Origin: Persicimonas caeni
GTDB taxonomy: Bacteria > Myxococcota_A > Bradymonadia > Bradymonadales > Bradymonadaceae
Direction of reading: 5' to 3'
DNA length: 64,000 nucleotides
Assembly: GCF_006517175.1 (NCBI RefSeq)
Contig: NZ_CP041186.1
Span: 6,537,074-6,601,073, forward strand
Below the pieces are notes generated by a model, which worked only from the letters and a program-made list of their open reading frames with translations, was not told the origin of the DNA and ran no database searches. The position numbers and the translations under genes were made by a program. This document shows, in pieces, positions 37,636 to 46,247 of the stretch (position 1 is the stretch's first letter; every line of letters begins with the position of its first letter).

Positions 37636-38561
37636 GCTTCGACGTCCGCAAAAAGATGACCGACCTCGTCTTCGGGGTCCAAGACGATATCACCACCGCG
37701 CTGGCCGAACTCGACGGCATGGAGTTTCGCGAGGACGAGTGGGAGCGCCCCGGCGGCGGAGGCGGCCGAAGCCGCGTGCTCCAGGAGGGCAATATCTTCG
37801 AAAAGGCCGGCGTCGGCGTCTCGGTCGTCGAGGGCGAGCTGAGCGAGCAGGCCGCCCGCCAGATGGGCGGCGGCGGCCACATCGAGGACCTGTCGTTCTG
37901 GGCCACAGGCGTCAGCCTCGTCATCCACCCGCACAACCCGATGGCGCCCACCGTGCACGCCAACTACCGCTACTTCGAGCGCGGCGACGGCTCCGAGCCC
38001 GGCTCCTGGTGGTTCGGCGGCGGCTCCGACCTGACCCCGGCGTACCTGTTCGAAGAGGACGCCGAGCATTTCCACCGCGTGCACAAAGAGGCCTGCGACA
38101 AGCACCACCCCGACTTCTACCCGCGCTACAAGAAATGGTGTGACGAGTATTTCTACATCGAGCACCGCGAGGAGGCGCGCGGCGTGGGCGGCATCTTCTT
38201 CGACAACCTGCACGAGCCCCTGGGCGACGAGGAGACGGCCACCGAAGACCTGTTCGGGTTCGTGAGCGACTGCGCCCACGCCTTCTTGCCCGCCTATATG
38301 CCGATTATCGAGCGCCGCCACGACATGGACTTCGACGAGGGGCACAGAGAGTGGCAGCAGATGCGCCGCGGCCGCTACGTCGAGTTCAACCTGGTCTACG
38401 ACCGGGGCACGAAGTTCGGCCTGCGCACCAAAGGGCGCATCGAGTCTATTCTGATGAGCCTGCCGCTGACCGCGCGCTGGGAGTATGCGCCCGAGCTCGA
38501 GGAGGGGTCGGAGGAGGCGCGCCTCGTTGATGTGTTGAAAAACCCGAAGGATTGGCTGTAG
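37632..38561 (+). CDS. hemF: oxygen-dependent coproporphyrinogen III oxidase
   Basis: 309 aa. Converts coproporphyrinogen III to protoporphyrinogen IX using O2, so the host has at least an aerobic haem route. Visible family segments are [15 protein letters not shown] (with the conserved His), [18 protein letters not shown]-equivalent spacing, and [20 protein letters not shown] near the C-terminus. The GTG at 37632 overlaps the upstream stop codon. A longer frame beginning 37341 overlaps the upstream gene and is not supported. Ends before a strong bidirectional terminator. Confidence 0.95.
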   Translation: MSFDVRKKMTDLVFGVQDDITTALAELDGMEFREDEWERPGGGGGRSRVLQEGNIFEKAGVGVSVVEGELSEQAARQMGGGGHIEDLSFWATGVSLVIHPHNPMAPTVHANYRYFERGDGSEPGSWWFGGGSDLTPAYLFEEDAEHFHRVHKEACDKHHPDFYPRYKKWCDEYFYIEHREEARGVGGIFFDNLHEPLGDEETATEDLFGFVSDCAHAFLPAYMPIIERRHDMDFDEGHREWQQMRRGRYVEFNLVYDRGTKFGLRTKGRIESILMSLPLTARWEYAPELEEGSEEARLVDVLKNPKDWL

Positions 38562-38602
38562 GCCGACCCGACCCGATGGCCTCATCGGTGAGTCTGCGAA
38601 AA

Positions 38603-38647
38603 AAGACGCCCCCGCAGGATTGAGTCACAATCCTGCGGGGGCGTCTT
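38603..38647. terminator. bidirectional Rho-independent terminator
   Basis: A perfect 19-bp stem with left arm AAGACGCCCCCGCAGGATT (38603-38621), 7-nt loop, and right arm 38629-38647, flanked by A and T residues on either side. It separates hemF from the convergent TSP3/VWA lipoprotein gene. Confidence 0.9.
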
Positions 38648-38679
38648 ATTAGGTGGGAAGCCGGGCTAGGCGTTACTAC

Positions 38680-41358
38680 TTACGGGCTGAGCGTATCGTA
38701 GATGATCACGACGCGCTCGCCGGCGACCCCGTTTGCCGGGTCTTCGAGCTGCGGGCGAGCCGGGCCGAAGAAGGCGACGCTGTTGGTCTCGGGGAAGTAG
38801 TCCCAGCCGTCGGTGCGGCTTCGGCTGACGGCCTGTCCACCCACGTACACTCGAAGCGAGGAGGCGATGGGCGAGCTCGGCAGCGTGTAGTTCGTCGCCC
38901 GCGCCGCGGCCAGGTCGAGCATGTGGTCCAAGATCGGCTCGAGGCTCTGGCACAGCGAGCCGTAGGCGCCTTGGATGGAGGCGGCCAACTGACGGTAGGA
39001 GGCGGCGTCGTAGTTGCCGCAGCTCTGACCGTCACCGACCAGCGAGACCGGGATGGTCTTGCCGCCGAAGTAGGAGACGAAGTCGCTCATGAGCTGGCTG
39101 CCGGTCGGGCTGGTGAGCGGGTCGTTCTGGAAGGTCTGAGCCTCCTCGTCGCTCAAGTAGATCGAGATGACCTCGGCGCCGGTTCGGATGGGCGTCGCCG
39201 ACTGGCTTCCCAGCATGTCGGTCAGCCCCTCTTTGGTCACCTTCAACCCGAATTCTTCGTAGCGGTTGCCCGTCCAGTTGACCACCTGTTGCACTTCGGC
39301 CTCGAAGTTGGTCTGCGAGCGGTGCCAGCCGCTGGAGTTGAGCAGCTGGCCGTTCTGGGCGTCGTCCATGGCGGTCACGCCCATGCGCCAGTCGAAGCCC
39401 ATCGTGGGCAGCCGCGAGAAGAAGCCGGCGTAGACGTTTTGGAGGCGCGAGTAGTCGTCGGACATCGAGCCCGACTGGTCGAGCACCCAGTAGAACTCGA
39501 CCGGGGCGCGGCCGGTGAAGGTGCCGAACGTCTCGCAGTGGTTGGTCGGGGTGGCCGACGCGGCGGTGAGCGCCGTGGTGTCGACCGCGTTTTTGGCGAG
39601 GGCGCGCAGCCCGGGGTTGGCGCCCAGGGTGGTCGCCTCGGTGACGGTGGCCAAGACGATCGCGCCCTGGGTGCGCTGGACGACGGTCAGATCGACGCGG
39701 AACTCGGTGCCGCTGGGTCCGTTGGGCGTCGGCAGGTTGGCGACGTCGGTGGCCACGAAGGGGCCCATTTCGGCGAGCAGCGTGTCTCGCAGTTGACCGG
39801 TCGTCATGGCGCTGGCGGTCTGGAGCATGTAGTGGCCGCGCGCGGCCAAGAACCCGTCGTGGGTGGTGAACTCTCCGAGCGACCAGTCTTGGGCGAGCGT
39901 GCCGTGGTTGGTGAGGCGCTGGCGACGCAGCTGCAACATTTCGTTGGCGTCGGCGCCGAGAGCTGCGGTGTCGGCGACCACGAAGCCGAGCACCTCGGAG
40001 TTGGCGTCGCCGAAGGCCGCAGCGCCCAGCGAGCTGCCGGAGGTGTCGTTCAATTCGACGAATTGGGTGTAGTCGACGTCGAGGGCGAGCGCCCAGTTGC
40101 CCGCGCTGCTCGATTGGGTCTGGTAGGCGCCGGTGATGGTGCCGCTGTTGTTCGTGCACTGGGTGACGAACCAGCGGTTGGCGTCTTGGACGCCGTCGTT
40201 GTAGGTCGACGCCTGGGTCGGGTCGAGGCCGTAGGCGACCTCCTCGGCGTCGTCGAGGCCGTCGCCGTCGGTGTCGGCCAGCAGCGGGTCGGAGGAGTGG
40301 ACCACGACCTCGTCATAATCGTTGAGCCCGTCGCCATCGGAGTCGGCCACGCTCGGGTCGGTGCCGGCCTGGGCCTCCTCGCCGTCGAGCAGGCCGTCGC
40401 CATCGCCGTCGGCGACCAGCGGGTCGGTGCCCGCGGCGATTTCGTCGGCGTCGGTGGCGAAGTCGTTGTCGGTGTCTTCGGAGAGCGGGTCGGTGCCGTG
40501 AGTGTTGACCTCGGCGCCATCTTCGAGGGTGTCCCCATCGGTGTCGACGGCCGCCGGGTTGGTGCCGTGAGTGTTGACCTCGGCCGCGTCGTCGAGGCCA
40601 TCACCGTCGGTGTCGGTCATGGTGGGATCGCTGGCGTGCGAGTTGATCTCGCTGCGATCGTCGAGGCCGTCGCCGTCGGTGTCGGTCATGGTGGGGTCGG
40701 AGCCGTGGTCGTTGACCTCGGCGCCGTCGTCGAGGCCGTCGCCGTCGGTGTCGGTCTGCAGCGGGTCGGAGCCGTAGGTGTCGACCTCGTCACCGTCGCT
40801 GACACCATCTTGATCGGTGTCGGCTTCGAACGGGTCGGTGTCGTGGACGTTCAACTCGTCGCCGTCGGAGAGGCCGTCGCCGTCCGAGTCGGGATCGAGC
40901 GGGTCGGTGCCCTCTCGAAAGATCTCGGTGTGGTCGTCGAGGCCATCGCCATCGGTGTCGGCCGCATTGGGGTCGGTCCCGCGGGCCACTTCGTCGCAAT
41001 CGTTGATGCGGTCGCCGTCGGAGTCGGCGGCGGGGTCACACTGCGGGTCATCGGAGGTGTCCGAGCCGGCGTCTTGCTGGCCGGTATCTTGCTGCCCAGT
41101 GTCCTGCTGGCCCGTATCTTCTTGCTGCCCTGCATCTTGTTGGCCGCCCGAATCCGTCTGATCGGTGTCTTCGCCACCGGCGTCCGGATTGTCGTTGTTG
41201 GGCGCCTCGAGGAACTCACAGGAGCCTTCGACGCAGATGCGGTCGAGCTTGCAGTCCGAGTCCTTGACGCAACCCTCCTCCGAGTTGTCCGACGTGCACG
41301 CGGCCGCCATTGGGACGACCAAAAGAAATATCGCTAATACGCTCTTCCACGTAGCCAT
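38680..41358 (-). CDS. lipoprotein with thrombospondin type-3 repeats and a VWA-like domain
   Basis: 892 aa from the ATG at 41358, which has GGAGG 8 nt upstream. The TTG at 41373 overlaps that box and is rejected. A lipoprotein signal ends AAAC, followed by a small Cys-rich segment and Gln/Asp/Thr-rich repeats (GQQDTGQQD). About ten Ca-binding TSP3-type repeats follow ([20 protein letters not shown]), around residues 125-375. A VWA-like domain follows with a MIDAS-type DQSGSMS near residue 620 and an [10 protein letters not shown] stretch. The Ca2+-rigidified stalk with an adhesion domain suggests a surface adhesin or sensor (inference). Confidence 0.88.
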   Translation of the reverse strand: MATWKSVLAIFLLVVPMAAACTSDNSEEGCVKDSDCKLDRICVEGSCEFLEAPNNDNPDAGGEDTDQTDSGGQQDAGQQEDTGQQDTGQQDTGQQDAGSDTSDDPQCDPAADSDGDRINDCDEVARGTDPNAADTDGDGLDDHTEIFREGTDPLDPDSDGDGLSDGDELNVHDTDPFEADTDQDGVSDGDEVDTYGSDPLQTDTDGDGLDDGAEVNDHGSDPTMTDTDGDGLDDRSEINSHASDPTMTDTDGDGLDDAAEVNTHGTNPAAVDTDGDTLEDGAEVNTHGTDPLSEDTDNDFATDADEIAAGTDPLVADGDGDGLLDGEEAQAGTDPSVADSDGDGLNDYDEVVVHSSDPLLADTDGDGLDDAEEVAYGLDPTQASTYNDGVQDANRWFVTQCTNNSGTITGAYQTQSSSAGNWALALDVDYTQFVELNDTSGSSLGAAAFGDANSEVLGFVVADTAALGADANEMLQLRRQRLTNHGTLAQDWSLGEFTTHDGFLAARGHYMLQTASAMTTGQLRDTLLAEMGPFVATDVANLPTPNGPSGTEFRVDLTVVQRTQGAIVLATVTEATTLGANPGLRALAKNAVDTTALTAASATPTNHCETFGTFTGRAPVEFYWVLDQSGSMSDDYSRLQNVYAGFFSRLPTMGFDWRMGVTAMDDAQNGQLLNSSGWHRSQTNFEAEVQQVVNWTGNRYEEFGLKVTKEGLTDMLGSQSATPIRTGAEVISIYLSDEEAQTFQNDPLTSPTGSQLMSDFVSYFGGKTIPVSLVGDGQSCGNYDAASYRQLAASIQGAYGSLCQSLEPILDHMLDLAAARATNYTLPSSPIASSLRVYVGGQAVSRSRTDGWDYFPETNSVAFFGPARPQLEDPANGVAGERVVIIYDTLSP

Positions 41359-41479
41359 GAGTACAACCTCCAAAAAATTACATGTATCCGCTGGAGGTCA
41401 CTGTAGCATGTGCAAGGTTGGAATCGAACGGTGGTGCGTGACATTTATGCAACCGGCTCGCAGACGCCGAGGCGCGCGC

Positions 41480-41941
41480 TCAGCGAATGGGATTGTCCCA
41501 GCGACCGGTCTCGGCAAAATCGAGCGCGAGCGGCCCCGCCGGCGACTGGAACTGCGCGGTGCCGTCGAGGTCCCAGTCGATCGAGCGCGCGTTGACCACG
41601 CGGCCGGCGATCGAGCCGACGTCCTCGAAGCGCACGCGGATGGGCATCTTGACGCGGGTGGTGCGCTGGGCGGGCAGGGTCTTGTCCATGCGGGTGGTGC
41701 CGGCGCCCACGCGCGTATTAAACAGGCGCAGGTTCCAGTCGACCTGCTCGAGGGGCAGGACGAAGGGGTTGGGGTTGTTGACGTCGAAGTAGACGTCGAC
41801 GGTCAGCCCGCTGAGCTTGACGCTGTCGAGGCGAGCCGAGCGAACGCTCACGCTCGGATAGGCGCAGCTCGACAGGGCGACCAGCGCGGTGAGCAGGAGC
41901 GTGCAGGCCCCGAGCAGGGCAGGGCGGCTGAGAGTGTTCAT
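41480..41941 (-). CDS. LEA type 2 (WHy-domain) lipoprotein
   Basis: 153 aa. The start at 41941 is taken because GGAG lies 6 nt upstream, whereas the TTG at 41956 has no such box. A lipoprotein signal ends LSSC. The mature part is a single LEA14/WHy-type beta domain, with the signature-like VDVYFDVNNPNPFVLPL. Such lipoproteins are linked to envelope stability and desiccation tolerance, but the function is not established. It lies 121 bp upstream of the TSP3 gene start on the same strand. Confidence 0.82.
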   Translation of the reverse strand: MNTLSRPALLGACTLLLTALVALSSCAYPSVSVRSARLDSVKLSGLTVDVYFDVNNPNPFVLPLEQVDWNLRLFNTRVGAGTTRMDKTLPAQRTTRVKMPIRVRFEDVGSIAGRVVNARSIDWDLDGTAQFQSPAGPLALDFAETGRWDNPIR

Positions 41942-42105
41942 CGACTTCTCCGGCAATCGTTTGGTCTGGGATTTCGCGGGGTTCGCCCCGCGGAATTTAC
42001 AATGTCCGCGACTGTTCGACTAGTACGGACGTCCGCGCGGGGCGTTTGATTCAGTTGCCCGATTCATTGGCTGGTTCGCCCACCTGGCCGCTCTGCGCAC
42101 TATGG

Positions 42106-42134
42106 TTGACAGAGCCGGGGGCCATCTGTAGGTT
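42106..42134 (+). promoter_or_regulatory. consensus sigma-70 promoter of the yceD-rpmF block
   Basis: TTGACA (42106-42111) and TAGGTT (42129-42134) have an exact 17-bp spacer. The expected start near 42141 leaves a leader of about 60 nt before the yceD-like gene. Confidence 0.7.
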
Positions 42135-42202
42135 TACGTGCTCATTGCGCCGCTCAAAAATTTTTGGGCTGCGCGAGCATCGAAGAGAGAGACGTAGGAC
42201 TT

Positions 42203-42811
42203 ATGTCTGCATTTCAGATTGAATTGCACGAGCTCGAGAACGGCGCCGTCGAAAAGGCGTTCCGACCGAGCCGCGAACAACTCGAGGAGCTCTTTGCCGG
42301 AGTGGAGGACGATTTTCGTATCCTCGACGCCGAAGGGTTCGCGGCCGATGTGCGCGCACAGATGGCCGACTCGACGGTCCACGTCTCCGGCCACGTCGAA
42401 GGCGGCTTCGTCTACGATTGTGGGCGTTGCCTCAGCGAGCGTCAGTTCCAGGTCGACACCGACGTCGATTTCGTCTTGATGTCTGAGAGCGAGTGGTCTA
42501 ACGCCTACGCTGGCGAAGAGGAAATCGCGCTGCGCGAAGACGAATTGGACGTCAGCTACTACGAGGGCGAGACGCTCGACCTCGGCCAGTTGATTCGCGA
42601 AGCGGTGTTGCTCGAGCTTCCGCCGTTTCCGAATTGTCCGGACACCTTGCGCGAAGAGTGCGATACCCTCTATGAAGAGCGCATCGGCGAAGAGACCGTC
42701 GAAGAGCTCGAAGAGCAGAAGGTCGATCTTCGGTGGGGCCCGCTCAAGAACCTGAAAGTCACCGACAGTGGCAAGGTCAAGCAGGTCGACGACAAGAAGA
42801 ATAAAGATTGA
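42203..42811 (+). CDS. YceD/DUF177 family protein
   Basis: 202 aa. AGGA lies 5 nt before the ATG at 42203. This conserved family is almost always directly upstream of rpmF, as here. In some bacteria and chloroplasts members are needed for 23S rRNA accumulation. The domain has the Cys pair C73-G-R-C76 in YDCGRCLSERQF, a putative metal-binding or structural pair, and a Glu-rich C-terminus ending in a Lys tail. It is separated from rpmF by 69 bp, so co-transcription is likely. Confidence 0.88.
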   Translation: MSAFQIELHELENGAVEKAFRPSREQLEELFAGVEDDFRILDAEGFAADVRAQMADSTVHVSGHVEGGFVYDCGRCLSERQFQVDTDVDFVLMSESEWSNAYAGEEEIALREDELDVSYYEGETLDLGQLIREAVLLELPPFPNCPDTLREECDTLYEERIGEETVEELEEQKVDLRWGPLKNLKVTDSGKVKQVDDKKNKD

Positions 42812-42880
42812 GGCGGCTCGTCCTCGGACGGGCCCATACACGTTGATTCAACAAAAGCTAGCTGTTTCAAGGAGAAAGAG

Positions 42881-43066
42881 ATGGCAGTCCCGAAAAAACG
42901 CAAGTCGCAGGCCAAAACGCGTTCGCGCCGTTCGGCCAACATGAAGATGAAGGCGCCGCGCTACCAGCGCTGCCCCGAGTGCTTCGCCCCCAAGCGCACC
43001 CACCGCGTCTGCGGCGAGTGTGGCTACTACAACGGCGAGCAGATCATCGAGGTCTGGGAGTACTGA
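42881..43066 (+). CDS. rpmF: 50S ribosomal protein L32
   Basis: 61 aa, complete, with the N-terminal MAVPKKRKSQ motif and four zinc-type cysteines (C31, C34, C44, C47) in CPEC and CGEC. An AGGAG box precedes the ATG. In most bacteria rpmF is followed by plsX-fabH and other fatty acid genes. Here the next gene, 10 bp downstream, is an ACP-RpiB fusion instead. Confidence 0.97.
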   Translation: MAVPKKRKSQAKTRSRRSANMKMKAPRYQRCPECFAPKRTHRVCGECGYYNGEQIIEVWEY

Positions 43067-43076
43067 GCTTTAAGCC

Positions 43077-43796
43077 ATGTCCACCGAGTCCAAAGTCATC
43101 CAGGTGGTCGCTCAAACGCTGGAATTGTCGCAAGACGAGGTCAGCACGAGCGACCGCTTCATCGAGGATCTCGGGGCGAACAGTCTCGATATCGTGAACT
43201 TGATCTGGCGTATCGAGGAAGCGTTTTCGCTCCCCGAGACGCCGGAGTCCGTGCTCGAGGAGATCGAGACGGTCGGGGATCTGGTCGGGCTGGTCGCCAA
43301 GACCCGCTCCGACGAGGCCTTTGAGGCTTCGGAGGTCGCCGATCTGGTGATCGCTTCCGACCACGCCGGCGTCGAGTTCAAGGCGATGCTGGCCGATTGG
43401 TTGCGCGAGCAGGGCAAGACGGTCGTCGACCTGGGGCCCGCCGAGGCCCAGTCGGTCGACTATCCCGATTTTGCCGAGCTGCTCGCCAACAAGGTCGCCG
43501 GCGGCCACGCCGACAAGGGCATCCTCATCTGCGGCTCGGGCATTGGCATGTCCATCGCGGCCAACAAAGTGCCCGACGTGCGCGCCGCCCTGGTCACCGA
43601 CCCGCTGATGGCGTCGCTGTCCCGGCAGCACAACAACGCCAATGTGCTGTGCCTCGGCGCGCGCATCATCGGCGAGGAGTTGGCCAAAGCCTGCGTCGAC
43701 GCGTTTCTGACGACGGATTTCGATCCCGGCGATGACGGCCGGCATCAACGTCGCGTCGGTCGCATCGCAGAGATTGCCCGTCAGTCCTGCAAGTAG
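43077..43796 (+). CDS. acyl carrier protein domain fused to ribose-5-phosphate isomerase B
   Basis: 239 aa, one uninterrupted frame. Residues about 1-78 read as an acyl carrier protein: helical, acidic, with DLGANSLDIV placing a phosphopantetheine-accepting Ser at 36 (Asn where Asp is usual). Residues about 88-239 read as RpiB, with the Asp-His of ASDHAGVEFK (95-96), ICGSGIGMSIAANK with the catalytic-type Cys152, SRQHNNANV with His185, and a GRHQRRV tail. RpiB interconverts ribose 5-phosphate and ribulose 5-phosphate. The ACP part may be a relic of the usual rpmF-fab-acpP neighbourhood or may still be functional. A linker of about 10 acidic residues joins the two. Confidence 0.88.
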   Translation: MSTESKVIQVVAQTLELSQDEVSTSDRFIEDLGANSLDIVNLIWRIEEAFSLPETPESVLEEIETVGDLVGLVAKTRSDEAFEASEVADLVIASDHAGVEFKAMLADWLREQGKTVVDLGPAEAQSVDYPDFAELLANKVAGGHADKGILICGSGIGMSIAANKVPDVRAALVTDPLMASLSRQHNNANVLCLGARIIGEELAKACVDAFLTTDFDPGDDGRHQRRVGRIAEIARQSCK

Positions 43797-43800
43797 CATG

Positions 43801-43830
43801 TCGAGCGCCGTCAGCCGGCGCTCGATTTTT
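43801..43830 (+). terminator. Rho-independent terminator after ACP-RpiB
   Basis: Ten-bp stem, TCGAGCGCCG (43801-43810) against CGGCGCTCGA (43816-43825), with a 5-nt loop and a run of T at 43826-43830. It lies between the fusion gene and nrdR and may separate the two transcripts. Confidence 0.75.
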
Positions 43831-43852
43831 CTTTCCAGTCCCGAGAAGCACC

Positions 43853-44398
43853 ATGCGTTGCCCGTTCTGCGGCCACCTCGAGGATAAGGTTGTCGACTCT
43901 CGCGTCTCCAAGGAGGGCGAGAAGATTCGGCGCCGCCGCGAGTGCCAGGCGTGTGAGCGTCGCTACACGACCTACGAACGGGTCGAAGAGGCGTTCCCCC
44001 AGATCGTCAAGAGCGACGGGGCTCGCGAAGAGTACGACCGCGCCAAGTTGCGCCACGGTATTCAGATCGCCTGCATCAAGCGCCCCATCTCCATCGAACA
44101 GATCGACCAGGTCGTCGACGCGGTCGAAAAGCGCATGCTCGACCAGTCGAGCCGCGAGGTCTCCAGCGACTGGATCGGCTCGACGGTCACCGCCGAGCTT
44201 CGAGATCTCGACCCCATCGCCTACATCCGATTTGCCAGCGTCTACCGCGCCTTTAGCGACATCCAGGCGTTTCTCGAGGAGCTTCGCGGCCTCGACGAAA
44301 ACCCCGGTGGCGAATCGACGCCGACTCACGGTCGACAACCCCGCCCCGACAGTGGTAGCACCGTCGCCAATGAGTCCGCCGAACCCGCGGCCGACTAG
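43853..44398 (+). CDS. nrdR: transcriptional repressor NrdR
   Basis: 181 aa. N-terminal zinc ribbon with C3-x-x-C6 and C31-x-x-C34, Arg-rich EKIRRRRECQACERRYTTYERVE, then an ATP-cone domain (about 50-140). NrdR represses ribonucleotide reductase operons in response to ATP/dATP. It is about 30 residues longer than typical, with a Pro/Ser/Glu-rich tail after about residue 145. The nrdR-ribD linkage is widespread in bacteria. It is followed by ribD after 9 bp. Confidence 0.95.
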   Translation: MRCPFCGHLEDKVVDSRVSKEGEKIRRRRECQACERRYTTYERVEEAFPQIVKSDGAREEYDRAKLRHGIQIACIKRPISIEQIDQVVDAVEKRMLDQSSREVSSDWIGSTVTAELRDLDPIAYIRFASVYRAFSDIQAFLEELRGLDENPGGESTPTHGRQPRPDSGSTVANESAEPAAD

Positions 44399-44407
44399 AG
44401 GATAACG

Positions 44408-45592
44408 ATGAGCTCCGAGTCGCACGCCAACCGCCACGAGCGCCTCATGGCCGAGGCGATTGCCGAGGCGAAGAAGGCCGAGGGTCGTACCCGGCCCAAT
44501 CCGCTTGTGGGTTGTGTGATCGTGCGAGACGGCGAGGTCGTCGCGCGCGGCTACCACGCCCGCGCCGGCGAAGCCCACGGCGAAGTCGCCGCGCTGCGCG
44601 CGCTCGACGGCTCCGCCGAAGGCTGCGAGGCCTACGTCAACCTCGAGCCGTGCTGCCACCACGGGCGCACGCCTCCCTGCACCGAAGCGCTGATCAACGC
44701 GGGCATCCGCCGCGTCTATGTCGGCACGCTCGACCCGTTTCCCGAGGTCAGCGGCAAGGGTATCGAGGCGCTTCGCCGCGCCGGGGTCGAGGTCGTCTCC
44801 GGCGTGCTCGAAGACGAGAGCCGACGGCTCAATCAGCCCTATTTCAAGCGCATCACCACCGGACTTCCGTGGGTCGCCGTCAAATACGCGATGACCCTCG
44901 ACGGCAAGATCGCCAGCAGCACGGGCGACTCGGCCTGGATTTCGAGTGAGGCGTCGCGACGACGCGTGCACGAGCTTCGCAACGTCCACGATGCGATCAT
45001 GGTCGGCACCGGCACGTTGTTGCACGACAACCCGCGGTTGACCTGTCGCATCGACGGCGGGCGCGACCCGGTGCGAGTAGTCCTCGACGCGACGCTGTCG
45101 GCCCCGCTCGACGCCAACGTCTTCGACCCGGCGCTCTCGGACGCGCGCACCATCGCCGTCGTCGGCCCACACGCCCCCGACGAGCGCCGACGCGCGCTCG
45201 CCGAGCGCGGCGTGACCTTTTTGGAGGTGGCCGTCGACGCCGCCGGCAAGCTCGACCTTCGCCAGGTGCTGCGAGGCCTCGCCGACCGCGAGTTGCCCAG
45301 CGTCTTCGTCGAGGGCGGCAGCCAACTGCTCGGCAGCCTGTTCGACCAAAAGCTCGTCGACCGCGTCTACGCGTTTGTCAGCCCCAAAGTCGTCGGTGGT
45401 CAAAACGCGCCGTCGGCGGTCGCAGGCGAGGGCGTCGAGGCGATGAAAGATGCGTTGGAACTCGAGCGCCTCTCCATCGAGGTGGTCGACGGGCGCGACG
45501 TGTTCATCACCGGCGACGTGCCGGCGAGCTTTCGCGCTGATATCGAGACGACCCCGGCGGCAAGCCGCCCGGTGACCGCCGAGGAGGCATAA
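44408..45592 (+). CDS. ribD: bifunctional riboflavin deaminase/reductase
   Basis: 394 aa. The N-terminal deaminase has His in HGEVAAL and the zinc cysteines in NLEPCCHHGRTPPCTEAL. The C-terminal reductase has GLPWVAVKYAMTLDGKIA and a later VFVEGGSQL. It carries out the second and third steps of riboflavin synthesis. Starts 9 bp after nrdR and ends 4 bp before ribE, so it is an operon member. No FMN riboswitch was seen upstream. Confidence 0.96.
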   Translation: MSSESHANRHERLMAEAIAEAKKAEGRTRPNPLVGCVIVRDGEVVARGYHARAGEAHGEVAALRALDGSAEGCEAYVNLEPCCHHGRTPPCTEALINAGIRRVYVGTLDPFPEVSGKGIEALRRAGVEVVSGVLEDESRRLNQPYFKRITTGLPWVAVKYAMTLDGKIASSTGDSAWISSEASRRRVHELRNVHDAIMVGTGTLLHDNPRLTCRIDGGRDPVRVVLDATLSAPLDANVFDPALSDARTIAVVGPHAPDERRRALAERGVTFLEVAVDAAGKLDLRQVLRGLADRELPSVFVEGGSQLLGSLFDQKLVDRVYAFVSPKVVGGQNAPSAVAGEGVEAMKDALELERLSIEVVDGRDVFITGDVPASFRADIETTPAASRPVTAEEA

Positions 45593-45596
45593 GACG

Positions 45597-46229
45597 ATGT
45601 TTACTGGACTCGTAGCGGACCTCGGCACCATCAAGGCGATTCGCCAGACCGGCGAGAACTGGACGCTGACCGTGCGCACCGCGTTCGATATGGCCAGCGT
45701 CGAGATGGGCGAGAGCATCGCCGTCAACGGCGCGTGCCTTACGGTCACGCAGATGGGCGACGACACGTTTAGTGTGGAGGCGAGCCCGGAGACGCTGCGG
45801 CGAACGACGTTGGGCGACCGCAAGGTGGGCGACAAGGTGCACTTGGAGCGCGCGCTGCGCATGGGCGACAGACTCGGCGGGCATATGGTGCTCGGCCACG
45901 TCGACGGCGTCGGCAAGCTCGTGGCTAAGCGCCGCGAGAAGAACGCCTGGCTGCTCGATTTCGACGCGCCCGAGCAGGTCGCACGCTACCTCATCGAGAA
46001 GGGATCGGTGGCCATCGACGGCGTGAGCCTGACGGTCAACACGGTCGATGCCAATCGCTTCGGTGTGGCGATCATCCCGCACACCTCCGAGCACACGAAT
46101 CTGACCGATTACGCGGTCGGGCGACGGGTCAACCTGGAGTCCGACGTCATCGGAAAATATGTCGAGAAGTTTGTCAGCCCGAAAGGCGAAGGCATCAGTC
46201 GTAAGATGCTCGAGGACTTTGGGTTTTAG
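45597..46229 (+). CDS. ribE: riboflavin synthase, alpha subunit
   Basis: 210 aa. Two tandem lumazine-binding halves start at MFTGLV and at about residue 98 (LGHVDGVGKL). It dismutates two lumazines to riboflavin plus a pyrimidine product. Visible are NGACLTV in the first half and DGVSLTVN in the second, matching duplicate substrate sites. Located between ribD and the RibBA-like gene with short spacers (4 and 18 bp). Confidence 0.95.
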   Translation: MFTGLVADLGTIKAIRQTGENWTLTVRTAFDMASVEMGESIAVNGACLTVTQMGDDTFSVEASPETLRRTTLGDRKVGDKVHLERALRMGDRLGGHMVLGHVDGVGKLVAKRREKNAWLLDFDAPEQVARYLIEKGSVAIDGVSLTVNTVDANRFGVAIIPHTSEHTNLTDYAVGRRVNLESDVIGKYVEKFVSPKGEGISRKMLEDFGF

Positions 46230-46247
46230 TATTCGAGGGCATGAGCC

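Noticed and set aside
38653-41337. 894-codon plus-strand frame opposite the TSP3/VWA gene
   Set aside because: Shadow frame produced by the GA-rich repeats of the real gene, low-complexity Val/Gly pattern with no domain.
43797-45596. FMN riboswitch for the rib operon
   Set aside because: No conserved RFN segments were seen upstream of ribD. Only a terminator precedes nrdR.
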